This document shows positions 46,067 through 53,764 of a stretch of DNA of 64,000 bases, in pieces (position 1 is the stretch's first letter; every line of letters begins with the position of its first letter). The DNA comes from Glandiceps talaboti (taxonomy: Eukaryota; Hemichordata; Enteropneusta; Spengelidae): contig NC_135558.1 in NCBI RefSeq assembly GCF_964340395.1, positions 19,866,371 through 19,930,370 on the forward strand. Direction: 5' to 3'. The notes beneath the pieces are model-generated. The model saw only the letters and a program-made list of their open reading frames with translations. It was not told the DNA's origin and made no database searches. The position numbers and the translations under genes were made by a program.

Positions 46067-46431
46067 TCTTTTCCACACCCATAGCACTACTGATGAACCA
46101 AAGAAGTTCAGTTGTGCTAACGAGAATCGTAAGCATACTCGATCGTATACAATTAAGTTTAGGACCCAGGTTCTCGAGTGATACCAAACTTCACTGCAGC
46201 CCGTGTCAGTCTTTTGAGGTCGTACACCTGTCAAGGTTATCAGAGGTCATACACCTTTCAACTTATACGTAATGGTACTGTTGGCATGTTATTTGTCAAA
46301 TATTGTTTAACTCGTCTAATCTTGATAGTACTGTTGTGGCTTACCTTCTCAGGTAGGAACACAGACTTCAGATAGTAGATTGCAATAACAACAACAATTG
46401 CCGCAACTGCTATTACTACAATGCCTGCCAT
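28254..46431 (-). CDS. CYP20A1: Cytochrome P450, CYP20 family (11 exons, complete)
   Basis: A heme-thiolate monooxygenase expected on the ER membrane. Exons from 5': 46345-46431, 42768-42838, 41527-41696, 40774-40919, 39074-39241, 38228-38297, 36759-36935, 30605-30728, 29719-29833, 29340-29404, 28254-28515. They join in frame to 484 codons; CYP20A1 of vertebrates is about 460-470. Features: N-terminal TM anchor (residues 1-21), GNLPDID near residue 54, I-helix segment ASYHTT at 289-294 (atypical, no AGxDT), ExxR as EVMR at 346-349, FDPDRF at 399-404, and heme motif FGFAGKRICPG with Cys428. CYP20 assignment rests on colinear similarity along the whole length: GNLPD, YGPVASFW, VEGQ near the C-terminus. 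The endogenous substrate of this family is not established. Intron 7 carries a DIRS retrotransposon. Confidence 0.88.
28905..29065. repeat. Degenerate TTTG/TCTG array
   Basis: Low-complexity tetranucleotide tract in CYP20 intron 10; the three frames are all open and meaningless. Confidence 0.9.
29340..29404 (-). CDS. CYP20A1: CYP20 exon 10
   Basis: TAVVHALGVVLLDPKVWPDP, the beta-sheet 2/PERF-lead region; the split AG|G codon joins to FDPDRF. Confidence 0.9.
29525..29645. repeat. Compound (AC)/(CATA)/(CAGA) arrays
   Basis: Dinucleotide array changing to CATA and then CAGA units in CYP20 intron 9. Confidence 0.95.
29719..29833 (-). CDS. CYP20A1: CYP20 exon 9: K helix
   Basis: YTKQVFDEVMR includes the invariant ExxR; continues to GYTIPKG. 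Donor GTGAGG. Confidence 0.9.
30605..30728 (-). CDS. CYP20A1: CYP20 exon 8
   Basis: Contains MVWAMYYLTKDCEVQ, KVYEEIMNVLG and HETLPKL, the J-K segment leading to the K helix. Donor GTAAGT. Confidence 0.9.
31080..31340. repeat. Degenerate T-rich (TTTCA/TTTGA) tract
   Basis: Pentanucleotide-like low-complexity DNA left of the DIRS element in CYP20 intron 7. Confidence 0.75.
31626..31722. repeat. DIRS left inverted terminal repeat
   Basis: 97 bp, reverse complement of 36432-36528 with no mismatch found by eye. Confidence 0.93.
31723..32017. other. DIRS noncoding spacer
   Basis: Between the left terminal repeat and the internal complementary region; a 62-codon minus-strand ORF here shows no recognised domain. 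Confidence 0.5.
32018..32119. repeat. DIRS internal complementary region
   Basis: Bases 32018-32083 are the reverse complement of the left end (31570-31635); 32082-32119 are the reverse complement of the right end (36512-36549). The two parts overlap by the AA/TT junction dinucleotide. Confidence 0.92.
32138..34969 (-). CDS. DIRS tyrosine recombinase ORF (943-codon frame, YR domain at C-terminus)
   Basis: The last 330 or so codons form a tyrosine recombinase: an N-terminal SAM-like segment (SRLYDSKWKRFASWC, STLNGYRSAISSVH), then the catalytic residues. These are Arg in SSDRGQTL, HSTRG (His881, Arg884), GDW, and the nucleophile Tyr917 in RFYRR. The enzyme would integrate the circular cDNA. 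The first 600 or so codons lie opposite the RT frame (+1 relative) and are Ser/Thr/Gln/Arg-rich without a recognised domain. Translation may therefore start much further downstream, or by frameshift from RT. The stop is TAG next to the internal complementary region. Confidence 0.85.
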   Translation of the reverse strand: MENNYTKHLDFKGHSGLQTSVNINSSSVNPANYQPNIQQAVSNHSDRNRKFTSQAGHSSSQTSTRSVCFQNFHCSKTIRGLQGNHRPQRTEQTHQKDIFQNGEPSCHRTVVKPGLFHDVNRSHRCILHDSHSCRSSKISLFPVDRPALPIHLPTIRAHFSTKAIHKGYENPTCSCSFTGNPLQQFHRRYNQCSRNQRTVSEKQQLPSRSLPTTRVHTQLEKITSNPNTGTHPSRSYLQHRADDSLITSGQATNHYRICNPPLKQTVSLFASISKNVGINRKRKGFHGHCCMPLSKSTTSVSSQGFSRSLLGNPNTPFKGVKVRSSVVDKSGLHTQRSTDTSSTSRLNYPGRCLTQWLGSSMWSSGNTGTLDFTGKGITYQHSGNKGRSSIHTDICPKQVRPLRNSTARQHVSSGLSKSPGGSQIQGTMCSSPTSLAIVRNSKYYPCSRILTRNRQYISRPSVQDIYRSTRLSTQTRPFQTGLQQVSPTRNRLIRKSKYSSTSPVCVMEVRPQSFCSRRILSLMGRERVVHVSTTSTNTEMSKENTTGQSKNAVCSTSMENETVVSNVTTVNQQLPGTSARLHRLTQGTTHRESTQVQFDSSSRLATLRSHYRGLGLSQQATEILIKAICIKTSRLYDSKWKRFASWCVQQNTNPVSCPVIQVVEFLTGLFNRHRLAYSTLNGYRSAISSVHLHINNEPVGSHPLITRLFKGFFRVRPPLPRYPTTWSVAKVLHYLKSLHPARSLSLKQLTLKTATLIALTSSDRGQTLSYLDLRYCNISDRECTFVIPSLTKTSTVTRPSRVVKCPSFGDKALDVKYYVSTYIWRTTKLRDYVVTMGKTRPSRLFISFVKPFNEVTSQTIARWIKTTLARAGIDTNKFRAHSTRGAATSAAIRQGATTAQILQLGDWTSESTFTRFYRRHTDSSETGRLILRAVQETDNSTHQ
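32992..35217 (-). CDS. DIRS reverse transcriptase / RNase H / Dam-like ORF (741 codons)
   Basis: RT motifs: SRIFTVPKPSGDYRVI, MTSIDLTDAYF (motif A Asp), CLPFGLTSAPRLF, and FIDDIINV (FxDD, motif C). RNase H follows with QADASLSGWG, Glu in EKELHINILEIKA, Asp in VQLDNTSAVAYL, and NTLADHQSR. A C-terminal segment (PEIDLFASR, then AVDAFSLSW, ELYMFPPHLLI, VAPVWKTKPW) corresponds in position and pattern to the Dam methyltransferase-like domain of DIRS elements; FPPH stands where the methylase NPPY would be. The 5' end overlaps Gag by about 194 bases in another frame; the 3' end overlaps the recombinase frame. Confidence 0.93.
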   Translation of the reverse strand: MLFVSFPEMTTGQSNKPETSLDITRVEKTINETTTTKTIRRSTKRAQADHKEKVITPLPTRISSELVKSSIPVAGRLQYFLNTWKTITQNTWISKVIQGYKLQLTSTPVQSIQPITNPTSSKQYQIIQTEIENLLHKQAIVPVKHQPGQFVSRIFTVPKPSGDYRVIIDLKELNRHIKKISFKMESHPVIEQLLSQGYFMTSIDLTDAYFMIPIHADHQKYLCFQWIDQRYQYTCLPFGLTSAPRLFTKVMKIPLAHARSRGILCSSFIDDIINVAETRELCQRNNNYLLGLFQRLGFIPNLKKSHLIPTQVLTHLGRTYNTELMTVSLPQDKLQTIIGFATHLLNRQSVSLRQLARMLGLIENARGSMAIAACHYRSLQRQLVHKVFPEVSWEIPILLSKESKSDLQWWINQASTHNGRLIHPPPPDLTIQADASLSGWGAVCGHQATQGRWTLQEKELHINILEIKAALLSIQTFVQNRSDLSVTVQLDNTSAVAYLNHQGGVRSRELCAVALQVWQLCETQNITLAVEYLPGIDNTLADHQSRIFTDQHDFQLKPDLFRQVCSRFHLPEIDLFASRNTAQLPLYVSWKLDPKAFAVDAFSLSWAEKELYMFPPHLLILKCLRKIQQDRARTLFVAPVWKTKPWYPMLLQLTSNYPVLLPDCTDLLREPHTGNQPKFSLTPLAVWQLSGHTTEVLDFHSRLQRSSSRQSASRLLDSTTASGSASLAGVYNRIPIPFHVL
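35024..36403 (-). CDS. DIRS Gag-like ORF (459 codons)
   Basis: First ORF of the element, starting 29 bases inside the right terminal repeat. A Lys/Ser-rich start (MSGKGKSKKGKK, possibly the true Met at codon 11) is followed by an acidic Ser-rich region, a central predicted-structured part (AEWFSRRADRPLSYSVVQQL onward), and a basic Gly/Asn/Gln/Tyr-rich tail suited to nucleic-acid binding. No CCHC knuckle is present. Gag function is inferred from position and composition. Confidence 0.75.
   Translation of the reverse strand: MLPVVPSSFTMSGKGKSKKGKKSCKSSVSVTQPNVRRDSTPVAFAINPDEDNNTVTNSIVSEVSETEEVLPTAIEDFPSTSSAPDSILQIATQVAQLLAQQRSDSAPGGPRTRSDQDQVDGISITHASTCGPPSCSCTPTQQAGLPSLSIGRKHKTSRVSAPIPTKQRRIVQTEYDNSGSEVSDSDKSGNSEVASSLPITVSSWNEPIFDESTSAYAQVPDYHAAVPGWNMDASTAEWFSRRADRPLSYSVVQQLKEKYTVPDQFEPYFKAQELPSSVQNLIKSSKSSYRNHDRPYYKVHQNFNLSIRPVLQALETIISPEFDPVQHVPTIREALGDAIHLMTTASYALAEVRQARLKPFFRSEYKDLLQDAKPTSQGFFGGNLVKAINDSKKSVNAFRIVSRNDNRSVKQTGNQSGYYKGGKNYQRNNYNQDNKKKYQKGSGRPQGKGNYTSSNQNKQ
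36432..36528. repeat. DIRS right inverted terminal repeat
   Basis: Partner of 31626-31722. It lies just upstream of the Gag ORF, so it probably holds the promoter. Confidence 0.93.
36548..36605. repeat. Two-copy 29-bp tandem repeat at DIRS right flank
   Basis: Two adjacent copies of a 29-bp unit starting TTAAATGACGTTTG. The first begins exactly at the TT that ends the DIRS element. Confidence 0.85.
36669..36730. repeat. Perfect palindrome (TAC)n(TAG)n
   Basis: 31-bp arms meeting at CTAG; a trinucleotide array that inverts at its centre. Lies 28 bases downstream (minus strand) of the CYP20 exon 7 donor. Confidence 0.95.
36759..36935 (-). CDS. CYP20A1: CYP20 exon 7: G-I helices
   Basis: Contains FIDVLIESCPTEDRLLADAL and ASYHTTNF. 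The exon is bordered by a (CAT) array just upstream of its acceptor and a palindromic trinucleotide array just after its donor. Confidence 0.88.
36949..37012. repeat. (CAT) trinucleotide array
   Basis: About 21 copies ending 12 bases from the CYP20 exon 7 acceptor. Confidence 0.96.
37300..37700. repeat. Degenerate tandem units of about 120 bp (AAGGTCAAGG type)
   Basis: Three to four diverged units containing ACTATTTG, AAGGTCAAGGTCAAAG and GTGTACACATTTAAATG variants. A related block lies at 39845-40100. Confidence 0.6.
38080..38140. repeat. (ATAC) tetranucleotide array
   Basis: Followed by CAGACAGGCAGGCAGA units; CYP20 intron 6, close to the exon 6 donor. Confidence 0.95.
38228..38297 (-). 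CDS. CYP20A1: CYP20 exon 6
   Basis: Short exon (TFATLNKLMTGDIDK...). Phase 0 to 1; its codon split rejoins as FDQAL with exon 7. Confidence 0.82.
39074..39241 (-). CDS. CYP20A1: CYP20 exon 5
   Basis: Contains AAEDMVKKILLLPPGDHIP, then SVLVIRAISNATFGDFFDDD, matching the C-D helices. Phase 0-0; donor GTGAGT. Confidence 0.88.
39845..40100. repeat. Degenerate tandem units, second block
   Basis: Contains GCCCTTGAAGATTA, GTGGGTGTACACA and GACCTTGAAG motifs shared with 37300-37700. Confidence 0.5.
40774..40919 (-). CDS. CYP20A1: CYP20 exon 4
   Basis: Begins ELFEFVLPLVGKDSIQYAN; B-C region. Donor GTAAGT, phase 0. Confidence 0.85.
41527..41696 (-). CDS. CYP20A1: CYP20 exon 3
   Basis: Contains GNLPDID, FHEFLVKLH, YGPVASFWYG and VSLGSPEAF, closely following the CYP20 N-terminal beta-sheet domain. 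Donor GTACGT. Confidence 0.9.
42177..42232. repeat. (GGT) trinucleotide array
   Basis: About 19 uninterrupted copies in CYP20 intron 2. Confidence 0.97.
42768..42838 (-). CDS. CYP20A1: CYP20 exon 2
   Basis: Reads VPSDATSDNQ, then ALIPGMKKSDP, leading into the proline-rich hinge region. Donor GTAAGT, phase 2. Confidence 0.85.
42839..46344. other. CYP20 intron 1
   Basis: 3.5 kb. The first 2.1 kb shows nothing recognisable; the rest is the composite repeat at 45000-46120. No coding exon seen. Confidence 0.5.
45000..46120. repeat. Composite element: GGGCG-box tandem units, compound microsatellite, tail
   Basis: GTTGCTATGGGCG-type boxes at about 45122, 45238, 45357 and 45448 (spacing 91-119 bp). 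They are followed by AAATTTCAGACTGATCTGTC and CAGCGGTTTTTGACTTTAAG, then (AAAC), (ATAC) and (AGAC) arrays (45908-46060), then a tail with AGTTCAGTTGTGCTAA. Same order as at 27360-27985. Confidence 0.65.
46345..46431 (-). CDS. CYP20A1: CYP20 exon 1: start codon and membrane anchor
   Basis: ATG at 46431-46429 opens MAGIVVIAVAAIVVVIAIYY, a single hydrophobic anchor, followed by KSVFLPEK. Donor GTAAGC, phase 0. Confidence 0.85.
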
Positions 46432-47924
46432 CTTTGTAATGTAACAGTAGAAACGGAGTCAACAGTACCGGAACTAGGACGCCGCCCTCTTTAAACAAGC
46501 GGAGTGTTTTCCAAACGTCTTCAAACGGGGTCGGGTCGGGGTCACTTATTGTCGACGACTAGTAATACTGACCGTGAACTCCCCTAATCCAGCAACGACA
46601 CTTTTCTGACCTCCCGGTTTTGAACCCTCGACGAACGTGATATTCAGTGAGTGCACACCACGTACAGGGTTGCGACTTTCAGATTGCAATATACAACAGA
46701 AAGTAGCAGTGCCACGTCACACTGTCGTAGTAAAAGTGAGAGGCGGTACCCCTATTTGCATTTGTTGTGTGAAGTCACTTTCAGTACGATCATGGTTCAA
46801 GGAAATATTAGTTGTGCGCATGCGCAGGTTTCAACGTTCGAATGCTGTGTTCGTAAGAAAATAAAACTTGTAAGTGCTTTAAAGTAGATATGTATAAACT
46901 CGTGTGAAGAAAAAAAAAACATCATTTCCCATTGTTTCATGATGAAAATAGTGGTAATGCCAACCAGATGTCGTGGCGTTAGATGACATTATCAATGGAC
47001 CAAGGATTTGTTTTAGCCACATGTTAAGCCTTATCGATTGTTACGTGCACTATGGCGTGATGAATGATATAATCATTGCTTTTCGTCATATGGGGCGCCC
47101 TCTTTTGTAGCTGTTTTGAATTATGGATACACCATGGAGCATCATATTACAGTTTATTCAGCAAAACAATAGCGCCAATGGTGTTGTGGCACAGCTGTTA
47201 TGCCTGTGATAATCTAAACAATGTTCATCCACATGCCAATCCACCCTTGTTGTGATGCATATTTGCATACTTTTTTTTTTTTTATCTTTACAATATACAC
47301 CATCAATTGCAAATGACTGCTGCTATGGGCATGTTCTTGTTTGTAGGTATGTTTCCATACATGCTAGCACTTTGAATAGTTATTCATTTGTCTGTGGTTT
47401 TCTTTATAATGTACCAATAATAATAATAATATTAATAGTATAATATACCTTCATTTCGATGTTGCTATGGGCGTGGTCTTGTTGCTAGGCTGAGAGATTT
47501 GTACACTGTGTCTTGAGAAAGTAATATCCTAATGAGCAACTGAAATCAAATATCGAAATAATCTCAACAAGTGGTTTTTGACTATCGCACAGATAGAAAG
47601 ACAGACAGACGAATAAGACCCTCTTATTCAAGCAATCTCAAACAGATGTTAAGCTTGGTGTCATTGAGAAGTAGGTGCGAGTTACCCTATAACAGATTTC
47701 ATGACTTAAATGACACGAATAAAACAATAACGTTTCATATTCATCTAAGACTGGAAGCATATTTTGTGCCGAGAATCACGTTTGCTCGACCCCAATCATA
47801 CAGCTGTGGTGCGATTACTTTCATTTGAACATTTTTCCATCTACACCCAAAATAATATTCCCACAAATACCAAGGCGATTAATGTGGCGGATTGTGACTT
47901 TAAGTTGCTCACAGACACGCACAG

Positions 47925-47976
<52 letters not shown>

Positions 47977-48189
47977 ACATACACACACACACACACGTAC
48001 GTACGTACGTACATACATACACACATACATACATACATACATACATACATACATACATGCACATAACACACACGTATACATACATGCATGCACGCACGCA
48101 CGCACGCACGCACACATACATACATACATACATACATACATACATACATACATACATACATACATACATACATACATAAACACACACAC

Positions 48190-48247
<58 letters not shown>

Positions 48248-48826
48248 TACACATGTGAATTGAATCGTAAATTAAAATCGTACACTCTCCTAATGTGACC
48301 TCAAGTGCCCAGATCAAATGTCAATTCATAGCCCAGCTAAGATTTCCAGGCTCAATCAATATCCTGCATTAATCGTTGTCCTCACCTCCCGAGAATTTAC
48401 GCAGGAGTGTGAACGTTCCACAATATCTGGGTTGTCATCAAAACAAAATATTTCTCATAATCCACAGAACCTTACACTTTTTATACTTTACCTATGCTGT
48501 TGTCAAAATATAAAATATATTATATTTTTAAATATATAATACAATAGAACCAGATGGGATATTTAATATAGTTTTGAGTACCCGCCTTTTCACAGTACTT
48601 TTTCAGGTATCCCTGACGTATGGTCTTATCAACGTGACGTTGAAATTAAGTGCCCAATCCATTATACTATAAACAAAACATGTCTGCATTCAAGGCGTGG
48701 CCTTCTAAATTCTTTGCACGACAATTATTTTAGCACATGACATTCATATTAATATACTATAACGAGGGTGTTTTAAATTCAATGACAACTTATACACACA
48801 ATAACTGTTTTTCCATCACCAGTAAA
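46432..48826. other. Intergenic 5' of CYP20
   Basis: Would contain the CYP20 promoter (no TATA box assigned). Also a GGGCG-box block at 47230-47640 ending in a short GACA-like run, and a long compound microsatellite at 47926-48245. No further SLC16 exons were found. Confidence 0.45.
47926..48245. repeat. Compound (AC)/(GTAC)/(ATAC)/(GCAC)/(TA) tract
   Basis: 320 bp of successive di- and tetranucleotide arrays. All six frames look open but encode only repeats. Confidence 0.95.
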
Positions 48827-49153
48827 TTAAAGTGGCCATATGGATGAGGATATAGGGCATTTATTTTGGATTTTTAATTTACAGCAATTTTATCATGGCT
48901 TCCTACTTGACATCGAGTAAGTCTGCGTTTGTAACTCAATAACGTGCAAAACGCCAAGACAAAAATGTGTAAAATAGTTTGTTATTTTACGTACAATAAC
49001 AAAAATTGTTCATATTTCAGTCTTTGCAATGTATTGAGTTACAGACAAGGACTTGGCATATGTTGTCTTTCAAGTAGGAAGCTATGATGAAATTGTTTTA
49101 TAAATCACAAATCCAAACGAAATGCCCAATCCTCATCCATATGGCTACTTTAA
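48827..49153. mobile_element. TTAA palindromic MITE, copy C (complete, 327 bp)
   Basis: Bounded by TTAA on both sides; the termini AGTGGCCATATGGATGAGGA and TCCTCATCCATATGGCTACT are inverted. The arms remain complementary almost to the centre, with shared interior motifs CATTTATTTTGGATTT and GCTTCCTACTTGA. The right TTAA lies five bases beyond the splice donor of the SLC16-like exon. Confidence 0.8.
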
Positions 49154-49158
49154 CTTAC

Positions 49159-49366
49159 AGAACACAAACGCAATAAATGGTGGGGTTGATAGAACCCATG
49201 ATGTCATCTCAGCAGATATATTGAAGTATCTTTTCAGCTCAATGAATACTGGACTCATTGCATATGGATATACATCCACTATTGCATCAACAGTGGCAGT
49301 TGCCATGGCAACCACCCAACCCCAACCTCCATCCGGTCCAGTAGATACAGGCTTCGGCGCGTTCAT
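49159..49366 (-). CDS. SLC16/monocarboxylate-transporter-like first coding exon (isolated)
   Basis: ATG at 49366-49364 opens MNAPKPVSTGPDGGWGWVVA; PDGGWGWVV is the conserved SLC16 TM1 signature, followed by a TM helix, YFNISAEMTSWVLS and a second helix start. An acceptor-like TTGCAG sits four bases before the ATG, suggesting a 5' UTR intron. The donor TTCT|GTAAGT is in phase 1. No downstream SLC16 exons were found on the minus strand before CYP20. The gene may be broken, may have distant exons, or may be an unprocessed fragment. Confidence 0.75.
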
Positions 49367-49370
49367 TTTA

Positions 49371-50116
49371 CTGCAAGTAATTGGTAAGAAATCGTAAGTA
49401 ATGCAACGTTGAAAAGTTGTTCAAATTGTTATAAGGATGTCAAATTGATACAAGCAAGGACAACCTCATGTTAATAACGGCGATATTATCTTATACTTAC
49501 AATGTGTAATTATTCTATTAATCAACATATTTAAGCAGCCGCATTGTAGCATAATATTTGTTCTGGCAGTTTGTTTGAAGGCATTGTCTACCCACAAACC
49601 ATATCCAAGCAAAATAAATATTAAAAAAACCAATACATCAACACAAATAATGTATACGTGTTCCAATGTTAAAAATATTGCCATAAAGTGATTTAAATAA
49701 TAATTTATTTTTGTGTGTATGCGCCTCAATAAAATCTACAAGTTATTTATAAAAAGACAACATAATAAAATGTGTAATGTTGAACAATGATATGTTCCCC
49801 CTTAAGCTTCCCTCATTCTGAAGTTGTACACTGTATGGTACACTATATTTAAATTAAATGACCGTGGCAATCGACTTCTGCTTCCATACATAATGTAAGA
49901 TATTTCTTTACAAATAGATGTAGGTTTTGCAAGGATAAAATGAAAGCTGTAACCTGTACATGGAGTTACTTAGCTAACAGGGCTTTCCCCTTCAACTTTA
50001 ATCGGGGGGGGGGGGGGGGGTATTACAACTGCATCACCATGATCGCTGGTTGGGATGGTCTGCGATGGGGTGAGCACTTTGTTTGAAAATAAAGATACGA
50101 AGGAGACCTTTTAGAG
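49371..50116. other. Intergenic, no recognised feature
   Basis: AT-rich; includes a poly-G run near 50007-50021. Confidence 0.5.
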
Positions 50117-51218
50117 GCAACCATATATATATACATCTACTAAATGTAATAAAATCAGTCATAAATGTTTTAACAACATCTCTAAATGTCATGACATTAA
50201 TTTGTGTACATTTGTGTCAAAGAAGCAATATACGCCAACAATTGACCGTTAAGTTGCTATGGGCGTGGTCTTGTTACTAGGCGTGATTGCATACATTTGG
50301 GTAAGTTTAGTTTAGCAATACTTTAAGAACAAAACTTTCTATGACGTCATACGTTTAGGGAAAATATGGTTGATTCACAGAAAGCTATTAATATCCAAAG
50401 ATACTGTTCTTACTCTGTCTTTAAGAACAAGCAATCAAGATGAGACTTTTCTGTATATTAATAAAATAACTTCTCCAGAAAACAATAACAATTGAAAATA
50501 CTAATCAGACGACATCTTTGGTGCAAACTAGAAAATAGCTCGTTGAATTAACAAAAGACACTACATGCTTTGTAATTCACCAACCTCCAAATTAAAAAGT
50601 CAACGTGACTTTATCGATCGTTAAGTAAAGATTGAAATGTTACCTTAAATTTCTCAAAATGACATCGCATGCAACCATATATATATACATCTACTAAATG
50701 TAATAAAATCAGTCATAAATGTAATAACAACATCTCTAAATGTCATGACATTAATTTTTGTACATTTGTGTCAAAGAAGCAATATACGCCAACAATTGAC
50801 CGTTAAGTTGCTATGGGTGTGGTCTTGTTACTAGGCGTGATTGCATACATTTGGGTAAGTTTAGTTTAGCAATTCTTTAAGAACAAAACTTTCTATGACG
50901 TCATACGTTTAGGGAAAATATGGTTGATTCACAGAAAGCTATTAATATCCAAAGATACTGTTCTTACTCTGTCTTTAAGAACAAGCAATCAAGATGAGAC
51001 TTTTCTGTATATTAATAAAATAACTTCTCCAGAAAACAATAACAATTGAAAATACTAATCAGACGACATCTTTGGTGCAAACTAGAAAATAGCTCGTTGA
51101 ATTAACAAAAGACACTACATGCTTTGTAATTCACCAACCTCCAAATTAAAAAGTACATTTATCGATCGTTAAGTAAAGATTGAAATGTTACCTTAAATTT
51201 CTCAAAATGACATCACAT
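50117..51218. repeat. 554-bp tandem duplication
   Basis: The first copy (50117-50670) and second copy (50671 to about 51218) differ by only a few substitutions and a short deletion near the end. Each copy contains one GTTGCTATGGG(C/T)GTGGTC box and a TGACGTCA site. Confidence 0.92.
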
Positions 51219-51337
51219 TACATGCCAATTGAAAATTCACGGAACAATGCAAAACTTGGCGGACAAAGTATTAGAACTACGTATGTAATGTCTAGTTCCA
51301 TTTCAATAGAAACATACTGTATAAAATAATTTGTGTA

Positions 51338-51389
<52 letters not shown>
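51338..51389. repeat. (GT) dinucleotide array
   Basis: About 26 copies. Confidence 0.96.
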
Positions 51390-51392
<3 letters not shown>

Positions 51393-51600
51393 ACATAAAG
51401 ATGTATTGAGGTAGACAGACATCGCCATACCTCATCATGAAACATGTGTTCATTAGTCAGATTTCTTGGTAACCCGTCCTTGTAACTTTGCCTTTTATAA
51501 GCTGTCACCCCAGCTGTACATAAAGACGGTTCTCTATACATGGGGTAATTATGGTACTACAGTAGCAAGATACTTACAGTTCCTATATGACACCTACCTA

Positions 51601-52776
51601 AGGGATCGGTCAGTTTCTTCAGCCTGAGGGGTGGATTTGTAGGGAGGCCACCCTGATTTTGAAATTGGTAGTGTGGGGGGGGGGGTCATGCTGTTTTGCA
51701 AATTGCCGGGGGGTCACTGTGTTTTGGGTTGTGATGGATAAAAAAAATCCTTTTCTATAATGGCATATAGCCTTGTCTGAAATGTAGTACATGTCAATGT
51801 TTGTTCTTGTCCATGTTTCCTACACGAATTCTTTAATATTACTTATTAGTTCAAACATAACTATACATATACTTTATACATATACATGTGTTACCTAGCT
51901 ACCACACTACAGAACATGTCATGTAAATGCTTGGCTGTTTCACAATCAATGCTTCACTTATTTATATTGCACTTTGGGGCAAAAGTGAACTTGAATGTTT
52001 CGTAATGTAAGATACCATCAAAGTATATTTCAACAGTAGTTCAACCCTGTGTAGTTGCTTTTTATATGTTGGTGATGTCTTGTAAAGCTTGGAAATTATT
52101 GTCTAAAAGGGTCTGAATAGTCTATAGTAAGAAACATCAAGGGATTCTAGGGGGAGATGCCCTAGCCCCCCCCCCCCACATGAAGTATACACATCCCAGT
52201 CTCAAGCTCTTCCTGCTACCTCTGACAGACAGTCAAGATATTATCATACTATATTTCAAAAATATTTCAACCCTATGTTATTGTTTTTTACATGTTGGTG
52301 CCGTCTTGTAAAGCTTGGAAATTATTTTCTGAGAATGTCTGGATAGTCTCAAAATTGACTTTTCAGAGTTAAATACCTCCTGGGTTTCAACAGTAGACCC
52401 TCTAGGACCCCCATAAGATATAACATATTCCATTCTCAAGCTTTCCTCCCACCTTTCACTGTCAAAATGATATTAAACTTCTTCTGGAATATATTTACCC
52501 TTTGTAGTCAATAATTATACTTATCATCGTGCTAACCCGGGATCTTATAAAGTAGATGCAAGACAGTCAAGCAGTCCACACTGAGTCATGATCAAAAATA
52601 CCTGTCATGTGAATATTATGTATGGGGTGGGGAGTCATCATGTTTTAGAATTAAGTGATATGGGGGGGGGGGGTCAGCCTGGTTTTGGTTTTGCAGATAA
52701 GGGGGGGGGGGTCAGTGACTTTGTGTCGGCCCGATTTGAGATCCCCCCCCCGGGCTGGAGAAAATGACCGGTCCCT
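51601..52776. mobile_element. Non-autonomous DNA element with imperfect TIRs and G-tracts
   Basis: The left end AGGGATCGGTCAGTTTCTTC and the right end (reverse complement AGGGACCGGTCATTTTCTCC) are matching inverted termini, continuing CAGCC...GGGG. The interior has several runs of 7-12 G or C and two similar segments with GTAAAGCTTGGAAATTATT. No transposase. Confidence 0.6.
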
Positions 52777-53764
52777 AAATAACCACGCACACGCACGCAC
52801 ATGTGCACACGTAAGACGCATAATGACAAACTTCTTTGTATGAATTTTCAGTCATATCAACTTGCCTGTGCTGGGACGGACGCTGGAGTTAAAACTCAAA
52901 TTGTTCTGCATGCGCAAATTATCGGCTTTTCTATTATCTAGACTGGTGGACTATGTTGAAAGCTGGAGTGAGTTCACGGACAATGCCCCGAGATATGGTC
53001 CGTGAGAGAGTGTGGTGGTTCGAACAATTAATTTAAAGCCTAGCCTATTTAAAGAGTCGACCGGTCCTGACTTGGTCAAGGTCGTCTCGTCCCGGGTTTT
53101 CTAATTTGCGTGTTTGGAGGGTCACACAGAATAGACTGCAATTAAGGAAGGTTTCAATTTCAATTGACTGCTTCACAGTAACCTAAGTGGAAATAAAGAG
53201 GCACCCAGCCAACCAATTGCGTCTGGTAATTTGTCTATATGATGTTATTTGATTTTCAAATGAAACACAGGATATGCATGACCTTGACATACCTAGTCTT
53301 ACGAACTAGACATAAATTACAGGGGATTGGGCCAGTGTTCGTCAGAGGTTCAATGCATGAAAAAGACCAATTTTACCCTTCCCCATAACGCCTTCATGAT
53401 TCTAAAATACATACCTGAACACGTCTACATCTACAAATCTTACTATTATGGAAAACAGAATCACAACTATTTTAGACAAAGAATGCTGCCATTGCTGAAA
53501 TGGTTTCAAATCTCAAGTCTTTTTGTTTTGATGTATTCTCCAAATCCGAAGTCATCGGGATCGTCGGTACACATGTCATGAACAAATGAAATTGTATATA
53601 ATTAGAGACATACCAAATAGACTTGCAATGTCAGTATTTGGAGAACAACGTATCAGTGCCTAACCAGGGCACCATGACATTGAATCACAGTTAACGTTGA
53701 CAATAGGGGCAAACCATTTGATATCTGGGAGGGCTGGGGAATTTTGACCTAGAGTACTAGTCAT

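Noticed and set aside
45844-46272. 140-codon ORFs on both strands
   Set aside because: Read-through of AAAC/ATAC/AGAC arrays.
46637-46887. ORFs just upstream of CYP20 exon 1
   Set aside because: Short, overlapping, no domain; likely promoter-region chance ORFs.
47821-48317. Several ORFs of 100-157 codons
   Set aside because: Translations of (AC), (ATAC) and (TA) arrays in all frames.
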